The notes beneath the pieces were generated by a model, which saw only the letters and a list, made by a program, of their open reading frames with translations, was not told the DNA's origin and made no database searches. The translations under genes and the position numbers were made by a program. A stretch of 61,045 nucleotides of DNA from Candidatus Pacearchaeota archaeon (GTDB taxonomy: Archaea; Nanobdellota; Nanobdellia; Pacearchaeales; GW2011-AR1), in NCBI GenBank assembly GCA_023144035.1, contig JAGLGM010000005.1, positions 1 to 61,045 of the forward strand, given 5' to 3'. Of this stretch, positions 9,072 through 18,064 are shown piece by piece (position 1 is the first letter of the stretch; every line of letters starts with the position of its first letter).

Positions 9072-9326
9072 ATGGGAAAACAATGGAAAAAAAATAATTA
9101 TTGTGATATCATTCCAGATATTTTATTTGGAGTTGATTTAACTAAATGTTGTTACAATCATGATGTAGATTATTGGAAAAAACCAATATGTCGAAAAGAA
9201 GCAGACCAAAGATTAAAAAGATGCTTTTTAAATAAATATAAAAATGCAGGAAAATATAAATTAGGAAAAATAATTTCAAATATTATTTATATTTGTTTGA
9301 GATTATTTGGTTGGATTAAATGGTAA
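9072..9326 (+). CDS. PLA2-like small protein with CCxxHDxxY motif
   Basis: 84 residues. DLTKCCYNHDVDYW (residues 22-35) matches the secreted/viral phospholipase A2 active site: a cysteine pair, His30-Asp31 and Tyr34. Further cysteines at 11, 40, 51 and 75 could form disulfides. The C-terminus is a hydrophobic, aromatic helix, possibly membrane-associated. The calcium-binding glycine loop is not clear, so activity is uncertain. Neighbours (fibre, two holin-like proteins) suggest a membrane role in entry or lysis. Confidence 0.6.
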   Translation: MGKQWKKNNYCDIIPDILFGVDLTKCCYNHDVDYWKKPICRKEADQRLKRCFLNKYKNAGKYKLGKIISNIIYICLRLFGWIKW

Positions 9327-9335
9327 ATAAAAAAA

Positions 9336-9518
9336 ATGACAGAAAATAATGATACATTCGTCAGAATCACAAATCAAAAAATTTATGATAAATTATTAGA
9401 AATAGAAGCTCATGTAAAAATTACAAATGGTAAAGTTAAATTAAATAAATGGATAGCAACAACAGCATTATCATTAGTTATTGTTGTTATTGGATTATAT
9501 GTTAAATTAATTTCATAA
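9336..9518 (+). CDS. XhlA-like coiled-coil/membrane protein
   Basis: 60 residues: a soluble helix (KIYDKLLEIEAHVKITNGKV) followed by one C-terminal membrane helix (ATTALSLVIVVIGLYVKLI). This is the layout of phage XhlA/hemolysin-type lysis accessory proteins. Its stop overlaps the next ATG (TAATG at 9516-9520). Confidence 0.6.
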   Translation: MTENNDTFVRITNQKIYDKLLEIEAHVKITNGKVKLNKWIATTALSLVIVVIGLYVKLIS

Positions 9519-9709
9519 TGACAAAAAAAATTAAATACAGTTTTTGGAAAGGACTTTGGAAAACTATAAAGAATTCAGCAATTCTTTTAGTACCATTTTT
9601 AATTGCAGTTTTAGCAGAACTTCCAGTAGAATATGCTTTAATCGCAACACCAATAATATATTTCTTGAAAAATTTATATGAAAATCGAACTGGAAAAAAA
9701 TTAACATAA
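9518..9709 (+). CDS. Holin-like membrane protein
   Basis: 63 residues with two hydrophobic segments (AILLVPFLIAVLAELP and ALIATPIIYFLKNLY) separated by a short turn and with basic ends, a small-holin layout. Translationally coupled to the XhlA-like gene. Assignment is from topology and context. Confidence 0.55.
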   Translation: MTKKIKYSFWKGLWKTIKNSAILLVPFLIAVLAELPVEYALIATPIIYFLKNLYENRTGKKLT

Positions 9710-9745
9710 ATAAAATAAATCATAAAATATATAATTATAAACATA

Positions 9746-9773
9746 TATAATTCGTTATAAAAATGTTTATAAA
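9746..9773 (+). promoter_or_regulatory. Class II promoter for gene 9882
   Basis: TATAATTCGTTATA (9746-9759, one arm imperfect) is followed by TTTATAAA (9766-9773). The leader ORF starts at 9800. Confidence 0.65.
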
Positions 9774-9799
9774 GTAAAATCCCTTATTATTTTTATAAA

Positions 9800-9889
9800 A
9801 TGGAAGACGTCGATTTACATCGCAAACATCATATAACTCTTAATTTTAATTCTTATAGAACATACAAGGAGGTAAAATTATATGGCTAA
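9800..9889 (+). CDS. Leader peptide ORF (29 residues)
   Basis: MEDVDLHRKHHITLNF..., starting at the expected transcript start. Its last codons contain the AAGGAGG of the next gene, and its stop (TAA 9887-9889) overlaps the next start, ATG 9882. Translation of the leader could therefore control ribosome access to gene 9882. Confidence 0.35.
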   Translation: MEDVDLHRKHHITLNFNSYRTYKEVKLYG

Positions 9890-10508
9890 AAATACAGGTA
9901 GAAAAGTAGCAGCTCTTGTAGGAGTGGCATCTCTTGTTGTTGGTGGATTAGTAGGTGGATTTATCTTTAATGATAATAAACAAGTAACTGATTTACAAAA
10001 TCAAGTATTAGAATTAGAAAATCAACCAGCAAAAATTGTGGAAGTAACAGAAGAAGTATTAGTCGATAACGGAAACTTAGATTTAGTTCTTGAATATTTA
10101 GATGAAAATTTAAATGAAAGTGATGGTAATGTAAATTTTAATACATTAGACTTAGATGATAATAAAATTGAAGGATTAGTAGATAGAATTATATTTACTA
10201 ATGAAATTAAAGCTAAGGCAGTTACAGCAGTAAAAGCTGAAGCATTTAATGAGTTAAATCATGAATATGTAGATAAACATATGGAATATGAAGTTAAATT
10301 ACAAAAGGAAGATTTAGAAAGATTAAAAGTTCTAGATGATATAGTTACTGTTAATGATTTAGACTTTAAAGATGGAGATGCTAATGTAGATGTTACTGTT
10401 AATTTTGAACAAGAAGATGAAAAGTATACTGCTACATTCGATGTCGAATTTAAAGACGGAGAAGTAGATAGTTTAAAATTAATAGGAGCACCAGAAGTTA
10501 GATTATAA
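9882..10508 (+). CDS. Membrane-anchored acidic protein, unknown
   Basis: 208 residues. One N-terminal membrane helix (VAALVGVASLVVGGLVGGFI, about residues 10-29) is followed by a coiled-coil segment (VTDLQNQVLELENQP) and a strongly acidic helical/beta domain ending in 'FDVEFKDGEVDSLKLIGAPEV'. It has AAGGAGGT upstream and a class II promoter. Not recognised; an exported or virion-surface protein is possible. Confidence 0.6.
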   Translation: MAKNTGRKVAALVGVASLVVGGLVGGFIFNDNKQVTDLQNQVLELENQPAKIVEVTEEVLVDNGNLDLVLEYLDENLNESDGNVNFNTLDLDDNKIEGLVDRIIFTNEIKAKAVTAVKAEAFNELNHEYVDKHMEYEVKLQKEDLERLKVLDDIVTVNDLDFKDGDANVDVTVNFEQEDEKYTATFDVEFKDGEVDSLKLIGAPEVRL

Positions 10509-10512
10509 ATCT

Positions 10513-10545
10513 AATTTTTTATTTATTTTTTTATTTTTTTATTAT
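10513..10545 (+). terminator. Poly-T terminator
   Basis: Three long T-runs separated by single A residues directly follow the stop of gene 9882, as in archaeal oligo-T termination. Confidence 0.5.
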
Positions 10546-10617
10546 AATTCTGTAAAATATATATTCTGTAAAGAATATTTGTATATTAATATAGTGGGAA
10601 CTATAGATAATAACATA

Positions 10618-10645
10618 TATAATTTATTATAATAATCTTTATAAA
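10618..10645 (+). promoter_or_regulatory. Class II promoter for the RHH/HNH unit
   Basis: TATAATTTATTATA (10618-10631), 6 bp, TTTATAAA (10638-10645). The RHH ATG at 10667 is 29 bp from the TATA start, so the mRNA is probably leaderless. Confidence 0.75.
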
Positions 10646-10666
10646 CTTATAAATCTATATATTTAT

Positions 10667-10792
10667 ATGAAAAGTATACAAATAGATATCAAAACTTGGG
10701 AAAAATTAATGTATCTAAAAATAAAATCAAAACATTCAACTATGTGTGATGTTATTAAGAAGTTATTAGAAGATGTTAAGAAAAGAATATAA
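10667..10792 (+). CDS. Small ribbon-helix-helix (CopG/VapB-like) protein
   Basis: 41 residues: IQIDIKTWEKLMYLKIKSKH then a helix STMCDVIKKLLEDVKK, the strand-helix-helix of RHH repressors. It overlaps the HNH gene by 20 bp and follows the class II palindrome. Likely an autoregulator of the mobile unit (inference). Confidence 0.65.
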   Translation: MKSIQIDIKTWEKLMYLKIKSKHSTMCDVIKKLLEDVKKRI

Positions 10793-11639
10793 AAGACTAA
10801 AAACAGCTAAAGGAAAATGTAAAATTTGTCATAAAGAATTTAAATTTAATTCTTCGCGTAGTCATGGAATACAAATATATTGTTCAAATGAATGTCGTCT
10901 AAAGGTTAATAGAAAAAACTCAAGCTTTTTAAAAAGATTTGAAAAAAGAAAATGTAAAAATTGTAATAAAAATTTTATTTGGAATTCTTCATATCCTACT
11001 CAAATTTATTGTACTAAAGAATGTTATAAAAAATATCATGAAAAGTATATAAAGAAAAAAGTTATTAAAGAAAAAAGAAAATGTAAATTTTGTAATAAAA
11101 AATTTATTTGGTATTCATCATTATCTAATCAAATTTATTGTTATGATATTAATTGTAAAATAAAACGTCGGAAAGAATATTATAAAAAAAATAAAGAAAA
11201 AGAAACTAATAACTCTTATAAAAAATCTAAATTTAATATTCCAAAAATTAATGAAAATCAATCAAAAAATAAATTTAAAATTTTTAGTAGTAAAAAACGT
11301 TCAAAACAAGATAGTTATAAAAAAATTATGAAAGTATATGAAGAATTAATGAATAATTGTTCTATGTCTGATTGTAAATCTGGTTATAATTTAGAAACTC
11401 ATCATATACAACCTTTAAAACAAGGTGGCACAGATACATTTGACAATCTAATTATTTTATGTAAAGATTGTCATAAAAGAAGAAAATTGCATCAAAATTG
11501 GCAGAAAAAACAAATAGAATTACTAACTCTAAAATTCTATAAAGAATTAGATATATTAGGATTTACTTCTGATTGTTCTGATGAGGAATTCCTTAAAAAA
11601 ATAGCGGAAATGAAAGCAATAACCCATAATTATAGGTAG
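10773..11639 (+). CDS. HNH homing endonuclease with three N-terminal zinc-finger repeats
   Basis: 288 residues. Three repeats of the form CKxCxKxF(I/K)WxSS...QIYCxxxC occupy residues 15-135. A lysine-rich linker follows, then a C-terminal HNH (CSMSDCKSGYNLETHHIQPL, DNLIILCKDCHKRRKLH). The MYM-like repeats probably give DNA specificity. It lies between the structural module and the convergent glycosyltransferase operon. Confidence 0.8.
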   Translation: MLRKEYKRLKTAKGKCKICHKEFKFNSSRSHGIQIYCSNECRLKVNRKNSSFLKRFEKRKCKNCNKNFIWNSSYPTQIYCTKECYKKYHEKYIKKKVIKEKRKCKFCNKKFIWYSSLSNQIYCYDINCKIKRRKEYYKKNKEKETNNSYKKSKFNIPKINENQSKNKFKIFSSKKRSKQDSYKKIMKVYEELMNNCSMSDCKSGYNLETHHIQPLKQGGTDTFDNLIILCKDCHKRRKLHQNWQKKQIELLTLKFYKELDILGFTSDCSDEEFLKKIAEMKAITHNYR

Positions 11640-11706
11640 AGCTGTTTAAATGTGTATATGAGCTTTAAAACGTGTATTTTGTATTTTTCAGATTTACCCT
11701 ACTAAA

Positions 11707-11738
11707 TTTATAGGTTTAACATATCTTAAACCTATAAA
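11707..11738. terminator. Bidirectional terminator hairpin
   Basis: Perfect 13-bp inverted repeat TTTATAGGTTTAA with its complement across a 6-base loop, placed between two converging transcription units. Confidence 0.7.
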
Positions 11739-11756
11739 ATTAACAGGTGTTTTTAG

Positions 11757-12914
11757 TTATTTTATCTCATCTAAGAATTTTTTTGCTTTTTCAGCAGAAT
11801 TATCCCAAGTATATTCTTTAGCAGTATTCAAAGCTAAATCTCTTTTTTCTAAACACCAGTATTGATTACCACCTCGTTTAATCCAAGGCTGCTCAGTATC
11901 ATTATATATTTCAAACACTTCTCTTAATACTTTTCTAATTTCAGGAATACTAGGTTCTTTCCAAGATATAGATTCATATTCTACGTCCCATTTAACTTCT
12001 TTCATAGTTCCTTCTTCAAGTAACCATCCATTTTCTTCATTTACGAAATCAGATTGTCCACCAAAAGTTGTTGCTATAACTGGAAGGCTACATGCCATTG
12101 CTTCAATACAAGGAAGATTAAATGCTTCTGCTTGAGAGGTAGTAACAAATACATCTCCTTCATTATAAAAATCTTTTAATTTTTTATATTCAATATTTTC
12201 TGTATTTATACTTATATTAGCTCTATTTTCTACTAGTCCTAATTTCTTTAGTTCTTCTCCAAAATCAACAACTCCATATGATGCATTAATCTTAACTAAT
12301 AATTCTACTTCTTCATCTTTTGCAAATTCTTCATTAAAAGCTTTAAACAAATACTGAAGTCCTCCTCTATCTCTTTCCCCTCGATAACCTTTATTTGCTA
12401 AGAATCTAAATTTAGAATGTTCTTTCTTTTCTGGTTTAAAAATATTTAGGTCTACTCCGTGAGGGACTATTCGGATTTTTCCATAAATATTATCATGATT
12501 TTCTTCACATATTCCTGGTATTAAACTTTCAACTGTATTTACTATGGCATTCTTAGTATGATTACTAGCAACCCAAACCTGAGTAACCCTTTCATCTACT
12601 AAAATCTCAATCCAAGCTTTTGGAATCTTATCTCCTTCAAAAACTAAGAATCCTATGAATGGTTTATCTTCACATAAATGAGTAGTCCAAAAATGAGGTT
12701 GAGCAATCATTAAATTAATATCACAATCTTCTGAATTTCTTTTCAACATTTCTAATTCGTTGTCGTTTACCCACCTTACCCAATCATGAGGTTTACCTGT
12801 TGACATAGAAATTTCTATGTTATCTAATTTATTTAGAGCATTAGCTAATTGTCTAGTGTGAGAACTGTATCCATCCGACCCAAAGTAATTTCCTATTATG
12901 TTTAATTTTTTCAT
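11757..12914 (-). CDS. GT4-family glycosyltransferase
   Basis: 385 residues, GT-B fold. N-terminus KLNIIGNYFGSDGYSSHTRQ; acceptor-side VWVASNHTKNAI; RIVPHGVDLNIFKP; and the donor-binding segment DVFVTTSQAEAFNLPCIEAM with E-x7-E spacing, typical of retaining GT4 enzymes. It is the last gene of the leftward glycan operon. Confidence 0.85.
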   Translation of the reverse strand: MKKLNIIGNYFGSDGYSSHTRQLANALNKLDNIEISMSTGKPHDWVRWVNDNELEMLKRNSEDCDINLMIAQPHFWTTHLCEDKPFIGFLVFEGDKIPKAWIEILVDERVTQVWVASNHTKNAIVNTVESLIPGICEENHDNIYGKIRIVPHGVDLNIFKPEKKEHSKFRFLANKGYRGERDRGGLQYLFKAFNEEFAKDEEVELLVKINASYGVVDFGEELKKLGLVENRANISINTENIEYKKLKDFYNEGDVFVTTSQAEAFNLPCIEAMACSLPVIATTFGGQSDFVNEENGWLLEEGTMKEVKWDVEYESISWKEPSIPEIRKVLREVFEIYNDTEQPWIKRGGNQYWCLEKRDLALNTAKEYTWDNSAEKAKKFLDEIK

Positions 12915-12915
12915 T

Positions 12916-13683
12916 TTAATTCTTCAACCTCGGTTTTATAGTATCCTTTTCACATCTTCTAGATTGACTTTGTGCTCCACAATTTTTACATATCCATCTT
13001 TGATATGTATTTATTTTTGTATATGCAAATCCTCTTCTTATTAAATTTTTTGAACCACAATTCGGACATGCGAATTGTTCTCCTTGATATAATCCATAAT
13101 TTGGATGATTAATAATCCAACCTAAGAATCTTTTATATACTCTTTCTAATAATAAAACATCTTGTTTATTATATTGAATCATTTTATTCCATGATTTTTT
13201 ATCACCATTCATACATCCCAACCATAAATCAAAACCTTCATGTTTTATTTTTCTACCGACATTTAAATATTTTCCTAAATCATCTAATTTATTTGAATTA
13301 AAATTAAAATATCTTTTTGCTACTTTTTTTGTATCAATACTTTTATACGAACTTGGAGAATTTAATCCATGATAAATAAATCTTGCATTTGATTTCTTTA
13401 TATCAAATTGGTCTCCATTATGAGCAATTACAACATCTGCTTCGTCTAATAATTTCCATAATTCTTTAATAACTTCTAAATCATTTTGTTTATCTTTCTT
13501 ATATAATTTATAATCTGATAATTTAGATGTAATTATTTTTTTATTATTTAACCATTTTGCTGCAAAACATAACATATACCATTCGTCTTTAAAATCTATA
13601 ACATTCTGCTCGTACTTACCCCATATATAACCAAGATTAGGACTTGTCTCAATATCAAAAATTAATATTTTTGGTTTATTCAT
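12916..13683 (-). CDS. DnaQ/PolB-exonuclease-like 3'-5' exonuclease with zinc ribbon
   Basis: 255 residues from ATG 13683, chosen because it overlaps the previous stop and has GGAGG upstream. DEDDy motifs: ILIFDIETSPN (Exo I), DVVIAHNGDQFD (Exo II), YNKQDVLLLERVY (Exo III). A C-terminal zinc ribbon (CPNCGSKNLIRRG ... CKNCGAQ) may bind DNA or RNA. It is an information-processing gene inside a sugar operon. Confidence 0.8.
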   Translation of the reverse strand: MNKPKILIFDIETSPNLGYIWGKYEQNVIDFKDEWYMLCFAAKWLNNKKIITSKLSDYKLYKKDKQNDLEVIKELWKLLDEADVVIAHNGDQFDIKKSNARFIYHGLNSPSSYKSIDTKKVAKRYFNFNSNKLDDLGKYLNVGRKIKHEGFDLWLGCMNGDKKSWNKMIQYNKQDVLLLERVYKRFLGWIINHPNYGLYQGEQFACPNCGSKNLIRRGFAYTKINTYQRWICKNCGAQSQSRRCEKDTIKPRLKN

Positions 13684-13837
13684 ATTTCTTTTCCTCCATT
13701 CGTCTTTCAATTTCTTTCATCTTTCTTACCAATTTTAATATTGTATCTTCAGTTAATATTTCAAAACAATTTAAATATCTTGTTACTTCATTTCTTTGTG
13801 AACTTGTCAATTTTATTCTATCTCTAAAACTTTTCAT
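13676..13837 (-). CDS. Small helical protein, unknown
   Basis: 53 residues, fully helical and charged, ending EIERRMEEKKYE. It overlaps the preceding GT gene by ATGA and the exonuclease start, so it is a true operon member. No motif recognised. Confidence 0.55.
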   Translation of the reverse strand: MKSFRDRIKLTSSQRNEVTRYLNCFEILTEDTILKLVRKMKEIERRMEEKKYE

Positions 13838-14736
13838 TTTTTACTCACCAAATTTGTTGATTTAATATATTCATCTTCATTTAATTTTTTAGGTTCAACA
13901 TTATTATCTTTATAATATTTAGATAAAAAATCACCATGTTCTTCGAACATCTTCTTAACAGTTTCCTCAAAAATATCCTGATTAAATTGTGTCATATTAG
14001 TTGTTGACCTTTCTCCACCTGATGGTGTCATAAGATGAAGTGCATTTGCTCCAGTTCTAACTCCTATTTTAAATCCTTTTAAAATTGCTTTAAAACTAAA
14101 AATTTGTTCTTCCCTAAATCCATGTTTAGATAATCTTGATTTATAATCTACTCCTGCTATATGAATTTTCTTTTTATATAAAGCTGAACTTCTAAAATGA
14201 GGCGATAATAATATCTTATCTTCTGTATATCCATACCCACAATCATCACCATTAAAGGTTAATTCTCCTTTGTCATTTAATTCACAATAACCAATTATAG
14301 GGTCTACAAATTTAGTATCTCTTTTTATATCAGGTCCTACGAATGGAGTTGTAATTCCACTTGCAATATCATAACCTTTATCAATAACTTCTATTAATTT
14401 TTCTAAATATTCAGGTTCAATAATTACATCATCATCAAGTCTACATATTAATTCTTCTTTTCCGTGTTCCATAGAATAATCAACTAATTGTTGTCTAGCT
14501 CCTGAAACTCCAGAACTAATATTATTTCTTATTATTTTTATATTATGTCCTTCTATTTTCATTCTTTGTATTAAATATTGTATAAAATAAAAATTCATTA
14601 ATGGAACATTACTTCCATCATCTAATATTAATATATTAAAATCTTTAAATGTTTGAGTTCTTAAACTTTGAAGTAATAATCCAATTTCTGTCGCCCTATC
14701 TTTAGAACAAATATGTATAATTATTTTTTTATTCAT
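13834..14736 (-). CDS. GT2-family glycosyltransferase
   Basis: 300 residues from ATG 14736 (ATGA overlap with the upstream stop). GT-A signatures: FNILILDDGS near residue 39 and ICRLDDDVIIEP (DxD) near residue 105. A later FREEQIFSFKAILKG helix may carry the catalytic base. Inverting transferase, likely cytoplasmic. Confidence 0.8.
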   Translation of the reverse strand: MNKKIIIHICSKDRATEIGLLLQSLRTQTFKDFNILILDDGSNVPLMNFYFIQYLIQRMKIEGHNIKIIRNNISSGVSGARQQLVDYSMEHGKEELICRLDDDVIIEPEYLEKLIEVIDKGYDIASGITTPFVGPDIKRDTKFVDPIIGYCELNDKGELTFNGDDCGYGYTEDKILLSPHFRSSALYKKKIHIAGVDYKSRLSKHGFREEQIFSFKAILKGFKIGVRTGANALHLMTPSGGERSTTNMTQFNQDIFEETVKKMFEEHGDFLSKYYKDNNVEPKKLNEDEYIKSTNLVSKK

Positions 14737-15482
14737 TTTAATCTCCATTTCTCATTAAATAATTGAGGATATCTATCATATTGATGGATTATTGCTGGTA
14801 CTCCTTTTTTATTTAAAACTTGTCCATCTTTAAATCTTATTTTATCTGGAAGCATATATCCTATTGTAATTACTATTCCTTCTTCATTTTTATAAGTTGT
14901 AAAGTTATCTATTAACTTTTCATAAATTAAATAATTATGGAGTCCTTGGTCTATAATCTTTTTTGAACTAAACTTATTAAAATATTTACACATTAAATCT
15001 ATATATATCACTATATCTTTATATGTTCCCATACTAACATCTGCATTATAAATAAATTTATCTGTATATTTTTTTAATAATTCTTCTCCAAAAATTTCTC
15101 TTATCCAACTAGAATTGTAAGGACATTTTCCGATTGTCATTCTACTATCTTCTTCAAAAAAATGTAATCCTTCATCAAATTCAAATGGTTCTTTTTGAAA
15201 TAATACATCTCTAGCACCTGTTATTATTACTTTATCATATTTATTTTTTTGTAAGTAATCTTTATAAAGAAAATATCTCATCTTAACAATTTTATATATT
15301 CCTTGCATATCATGTATTATAGTTTTAATTTTATATTGTTTTAATTTTTCCATCATTTCTTCATTAGCATTAGAAGATATAAATAAAACTACATCATCCT
15401 TATAATATTTTCTTAATGAAACAATAAAAGGTTTAATTTGATTCCAATCATAATTTACAGCTACTCCCATTACTAAATTCAT
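14733..15482 (-). CDS. Putative GT-A-like glycosyltransferase
   Basis: 249 residues from ATG 15482 (ATGA overlap). YDKVIITGARDVLFQKEPFE resembles the DxD region of small-sugar transferases, and FIYNADVSMGT resembles the 'N-x-G' acceptor loop seen in GT8-like enzymes. The family is not certain, but the operon context supports glycan synthesis. Confidence 0.55.
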   Translation of the reverse strand: MNLVMGVAVNYDWNQIKPFIVSLRKYYKDDVVLFISSNANEEMMEKLKQYKIKTIIHDMQGIYKIVKMRYFLYKDYLQKNKYDKVIITGARDVLFQKEPFEFDEGLHFFEEDSRMTIGKCPYNSSWIREIFGEELLKKYTDKFIYNADVSMGTYKDIVIYIDLMCKYFNKFSSKKIIDQGLHNYLIYEKLIDNFTTYKNEEGIVITIGYMLPDKIRFKDGQVLNKKGVPAIIHQYDRYPQLFNEKWRLK

Positions 15483-16063
15483 TTTATTTTTTTTAATACA
15501 CATAAAAAACTCCATTTATTATTTAAATCTTTATAATTAACAACTTCAACATTTAACTTATCAATTACTTCTCTTTTAAAACTTTCAACTGAATAATCAT
15601 GCTCATGAGTCATATCTTCCTTTGTATTTTCAATTGTACCAACATATTCTGCAATTGGGATTATTAAACTAATAATTCCTCCAATTTTTAAAACTCTCAA
15701 CCATTCATTTAAAACCTTTACTGGTTCTTCAAAATGTTCTATAACATGACTTGAAGTTATCCAGTCAATAGTACTATCTTTAAAGGGTAATGTTTTTGCA
15801 TCCCAAACTAAATCTGGTTTAGCAAAACTAATAAGATTTAATTTAGTTTCTGCAAATCCTCTTCCCTTATCTATTCCAATTGCAGTAGGTAAACTTTTTC
15901 TTTTACCACATCCAATATCTAATCCATTGGTGGTCTTTAAATTAAAATTAGACATAATTGGTTCTATCATCATTTCTCTTTCTATTAAATATCCAATATC
16001 TTGATTTCCATACCAAATTTCTAAATTTTTATATTTATCTTTTTTTCTTAAACTAATATCCAT
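15479..16063 (-). CDS. SAM-dependent methyltransferase (class I)
   Basis: 194 residues. Motif I GLDIGCGKRKSLPTAIGID, a post-I acidic residue, WITSSHVIEHFEEP, and VLKIGGIISLIIP (post-motif strands) match Methyltransferase_11-type enzymes. It likely methylates a sugar or acts on a glycan intermediate. Its start overlaps the end of the upstream gene. Confidence 0.75.
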   Translation of the reverse strand: MDISLRKKDKYKNLEIWYGNQDIGYLIEREMMIEPIMSNFNLKTTNGLDIGCGKRKSLPTAIGIDKGRGFAETKLNLISFAKPDLVWDAKTLPFKDSTIDWITSSHVIEHFEEPVKVLNEWLRVLKIGGIISLIIPIAEYVGTIENTKEDMTHEHDYSVESFKREVIDKLNVEVVNYKDLNNKWSFLCVLKKIK

Positions 16064-16940
16064 TTTTCATCCTCCAATCTACTAATCTTTTTGCTTGTGC
16101 CTCATGTATAAAATATTTAATTGTATGATTATAACAATTTTTCAGTAATTTTTTATACTCTTTTGGATGCTCATCATAGTATTTCATTTTTTCTTTTAAT
16201 TCTTTTATTGTTGAAAACTCTATGCAAGTTTCTCCATCTTTATAATCTAAATCAGTATATTCCCACTTTTTATGTCTTTTTCTACATAACAAACAATTTC
16301 CAGCAATTTCAATATCTCTTTGACAAAGAAACCCTAATCCATATACTCCAATTCCATATTTTGCTTTTCTTAATGAATTATAATAATCTTCCTTAGTATT
16401 ATATTTTGTATTACCAAATTCTTTTATTATTTCTTCTCTCTCTTTTGTTGGATATAAAAAACTTACCCAAATTCCTTTTCTTAAACTTGAATCCATATAT
16501 TTACAATCTTCCTTGAATGTTGTAAAATATAAAGGAAAATCTTTTATATCTTTCTTGTTTATTTCATTGGTATGCATACATTTCTCTCTTATTGCCATAG
16601 GAGTATTTATCCTTATATTTGGATAAACATGGTATTTTTGTTCAAATGGGTCGTTTGTTAATAAATATACAGAAGGGATACTATATTTTTTATATAAAAC
16701 AACACTATCACATACTAATAAGTCTGGTTTAATAGTTCCTTCTCTATTTATATTGTCTACTAAATTTCCAAAATGCCAAAGATTTCTATTAGTATAAAAA
16801 TTATTCTTATATGAATCTTCGTAAAGTACGACTCTTTTTGGAAAATCAACTACATTATATAATTTTTTTAAACCATAAAGTAATCCATCTGTTAGATAAT
16901 CACATCTATTTGAATTAAATGAATAAAAATTAATATTCAT
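16053..16940 (-). CDS. CgeB/YkvP-like glycosyltransferase
   Basis: 295 residues from ATG 16940 (GGAGG at 16955-16951). The YNSLRKAKYGIGVYGLGFLC segment, CQRDIEIAGNCLLCRKR and the C-terminal 'H-x-Y-x3-L' helix pattern resemble GT-B C-terminal domains of the CgeB type. N-terminal half is diverged. Confidence 0.55.
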   Translation of the reverse strand: MNINFYSFNSNRCDYLTDGLLYGLKKLYNVVDFPKRVVLYEDSYKNNFYTNRNLWHFGNLVDNINREGTIKPDLLVCDSVVLYKKYSIPSVYLLTNDPFEQKYHVYPNIRINTPMAIREKCMHTNEINKKDIKDFPLYFTTFKEDCKYMDSSLRKGIWVSFLYPTKEREEIIKEFGNTKYNTKEDYYNSLRKAKYGIGVYGLGFLCQRDIEIAGNCLLCRKRHKKWEYTDLDYKDGETCIEFSTIKELKEKMKYYDEHPKEYKKLLKNCYNHTIKYFIHEAQAKRLVDWRMKNGY

Positions 16941-16987
16941 TATATACTCCTCCATTCCATTTTGTCCTTAATTGATTTAATTTATAA

Positions 16988-18064
16988 TTATAAAAAATTT
17001 GCATCAGAAACCTCCTTAGGATGTGATAAAAAATCTAATAATTTATTTGGTTCTGTTAATTTACAACAGAATTGACATCCTTTAACATAATCAAAATTTT
17101 TAGTATATTTTATAGCTTTTTTCCTTTTATCAGATTTCCATATTTCTTTAAATGATTGGTCATATATATTTCCAAAAGTAAAATTATCATCTTTTGGATG
17201 ATACATACAAACTTGAACTTCTCCTGTTGCATTAAGAATTGGTTCAAAAAAATGACCTATACAATTTCTAAAAGGAAACTTATTATTTTCTTTTATATCT
17301 TTAAACTTATCATCACTAAAATTTATTAGTGGTGTTCCTCTAATTGTATCTAAATAATCCCATGCTTTTTCATTTATAAGAGAATTTTCTTTCTTAAAAT
17401 ATCTATGTAAAATAGGTCTAAATTGTAAATAATCTGCAGGCTTTTTTTTAATAAACCATTTAACTAAATCTTTAACTTCTTTAACATTTAAATTATCTCC
17501 TATATTACAATTAACCCCTACATTAACAGGATATTCTTTTAAAGTATTTATATTTTTTAAAACTTTTTGAACAGCATTATGATTCTTACATCTCTTATAG
17601 TTTTTTTCATTAATAGTATCTAATGAAAATCTAACCCATTCAAAATTATTTCCTATCGAAGAGTTATATTTATTTGTATAAACTCCATTTGTCATTAATC
17701 CTAACTCAAGGTCATTTTCTTTAGCTGATTCAGTAGCTCTTACAAAATGCTTATAAAGAGTTGGTTCTCCTCCCCCTGAAAATGTAAGAGCTTTTCCGCC
17801 CATTTCTTTAAAGTCTTTAAAAAATCTTTCAAGTGGTCTTATCTTTAAAGATTCATCACCTCTAAAATTTTCACTAATACACCAATAACAAGCTAAATTA
17901 CAATTATTAGTTAGATTTATTTCCATAAAAATAGGTCCATTAGTATCTCCGGTTTTTAAAAACTGTGCTACTTTTTCAAAATGAAGTAAAAGTTTTGCTT
18001 GAGAACCAAAAGGATTATCTTTTGAATATTTCATATAACTTTCTTTTGAAAAATTAATTGTCAT
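16988..18064 (-). CDS. Radical SAM protein with SPASM-like C-terminus
   Basis: 358 residues. The CxxxCxxC cluster motif is C55-C59-C62 (NLTNNCNLACYWC), followed by TFSGGGEPTL and a C-terminal cysteine-rich region (FRNCIGHF, QVCMYHP, KGCQFCC) typical of SPASM domains with auxiliary clusters. Substrate unknown; in this operon it may modify a sugar or a surface peptide. Confidence 0.8.
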   Translation of the reverse strand: MTINFSKESYMKYSKDNPFGSQAKLLLHFEKVAQFLKTGDTNGPIFMEINLTNNCNLACYWCISENFRGDESLKIRPLERFFKDFKEMGGKALTFSGGGEPTLYKHFVRATESAKENDLELGLMTNGVYTNKYNSSIGNNFEWVRFSLDTINEKNYKRCKNHNAVQKVLKNINTLKEYPVNVGVNCNIGDNLNVKEVKDLVKWFIKKKPADYLQFRPILHRYFKKENSLINEKAWDYLDTIRGTPLINFSDDKFKDIKENNKFPFRNCIGHFFEPILNATGEVQVCMYHPKDDNFTFGNIYDQSFKEIWKSDKRKKAIKYTKNFDYVKGCQFCCKLTEPNKLLDFLSHPKEVSDANFL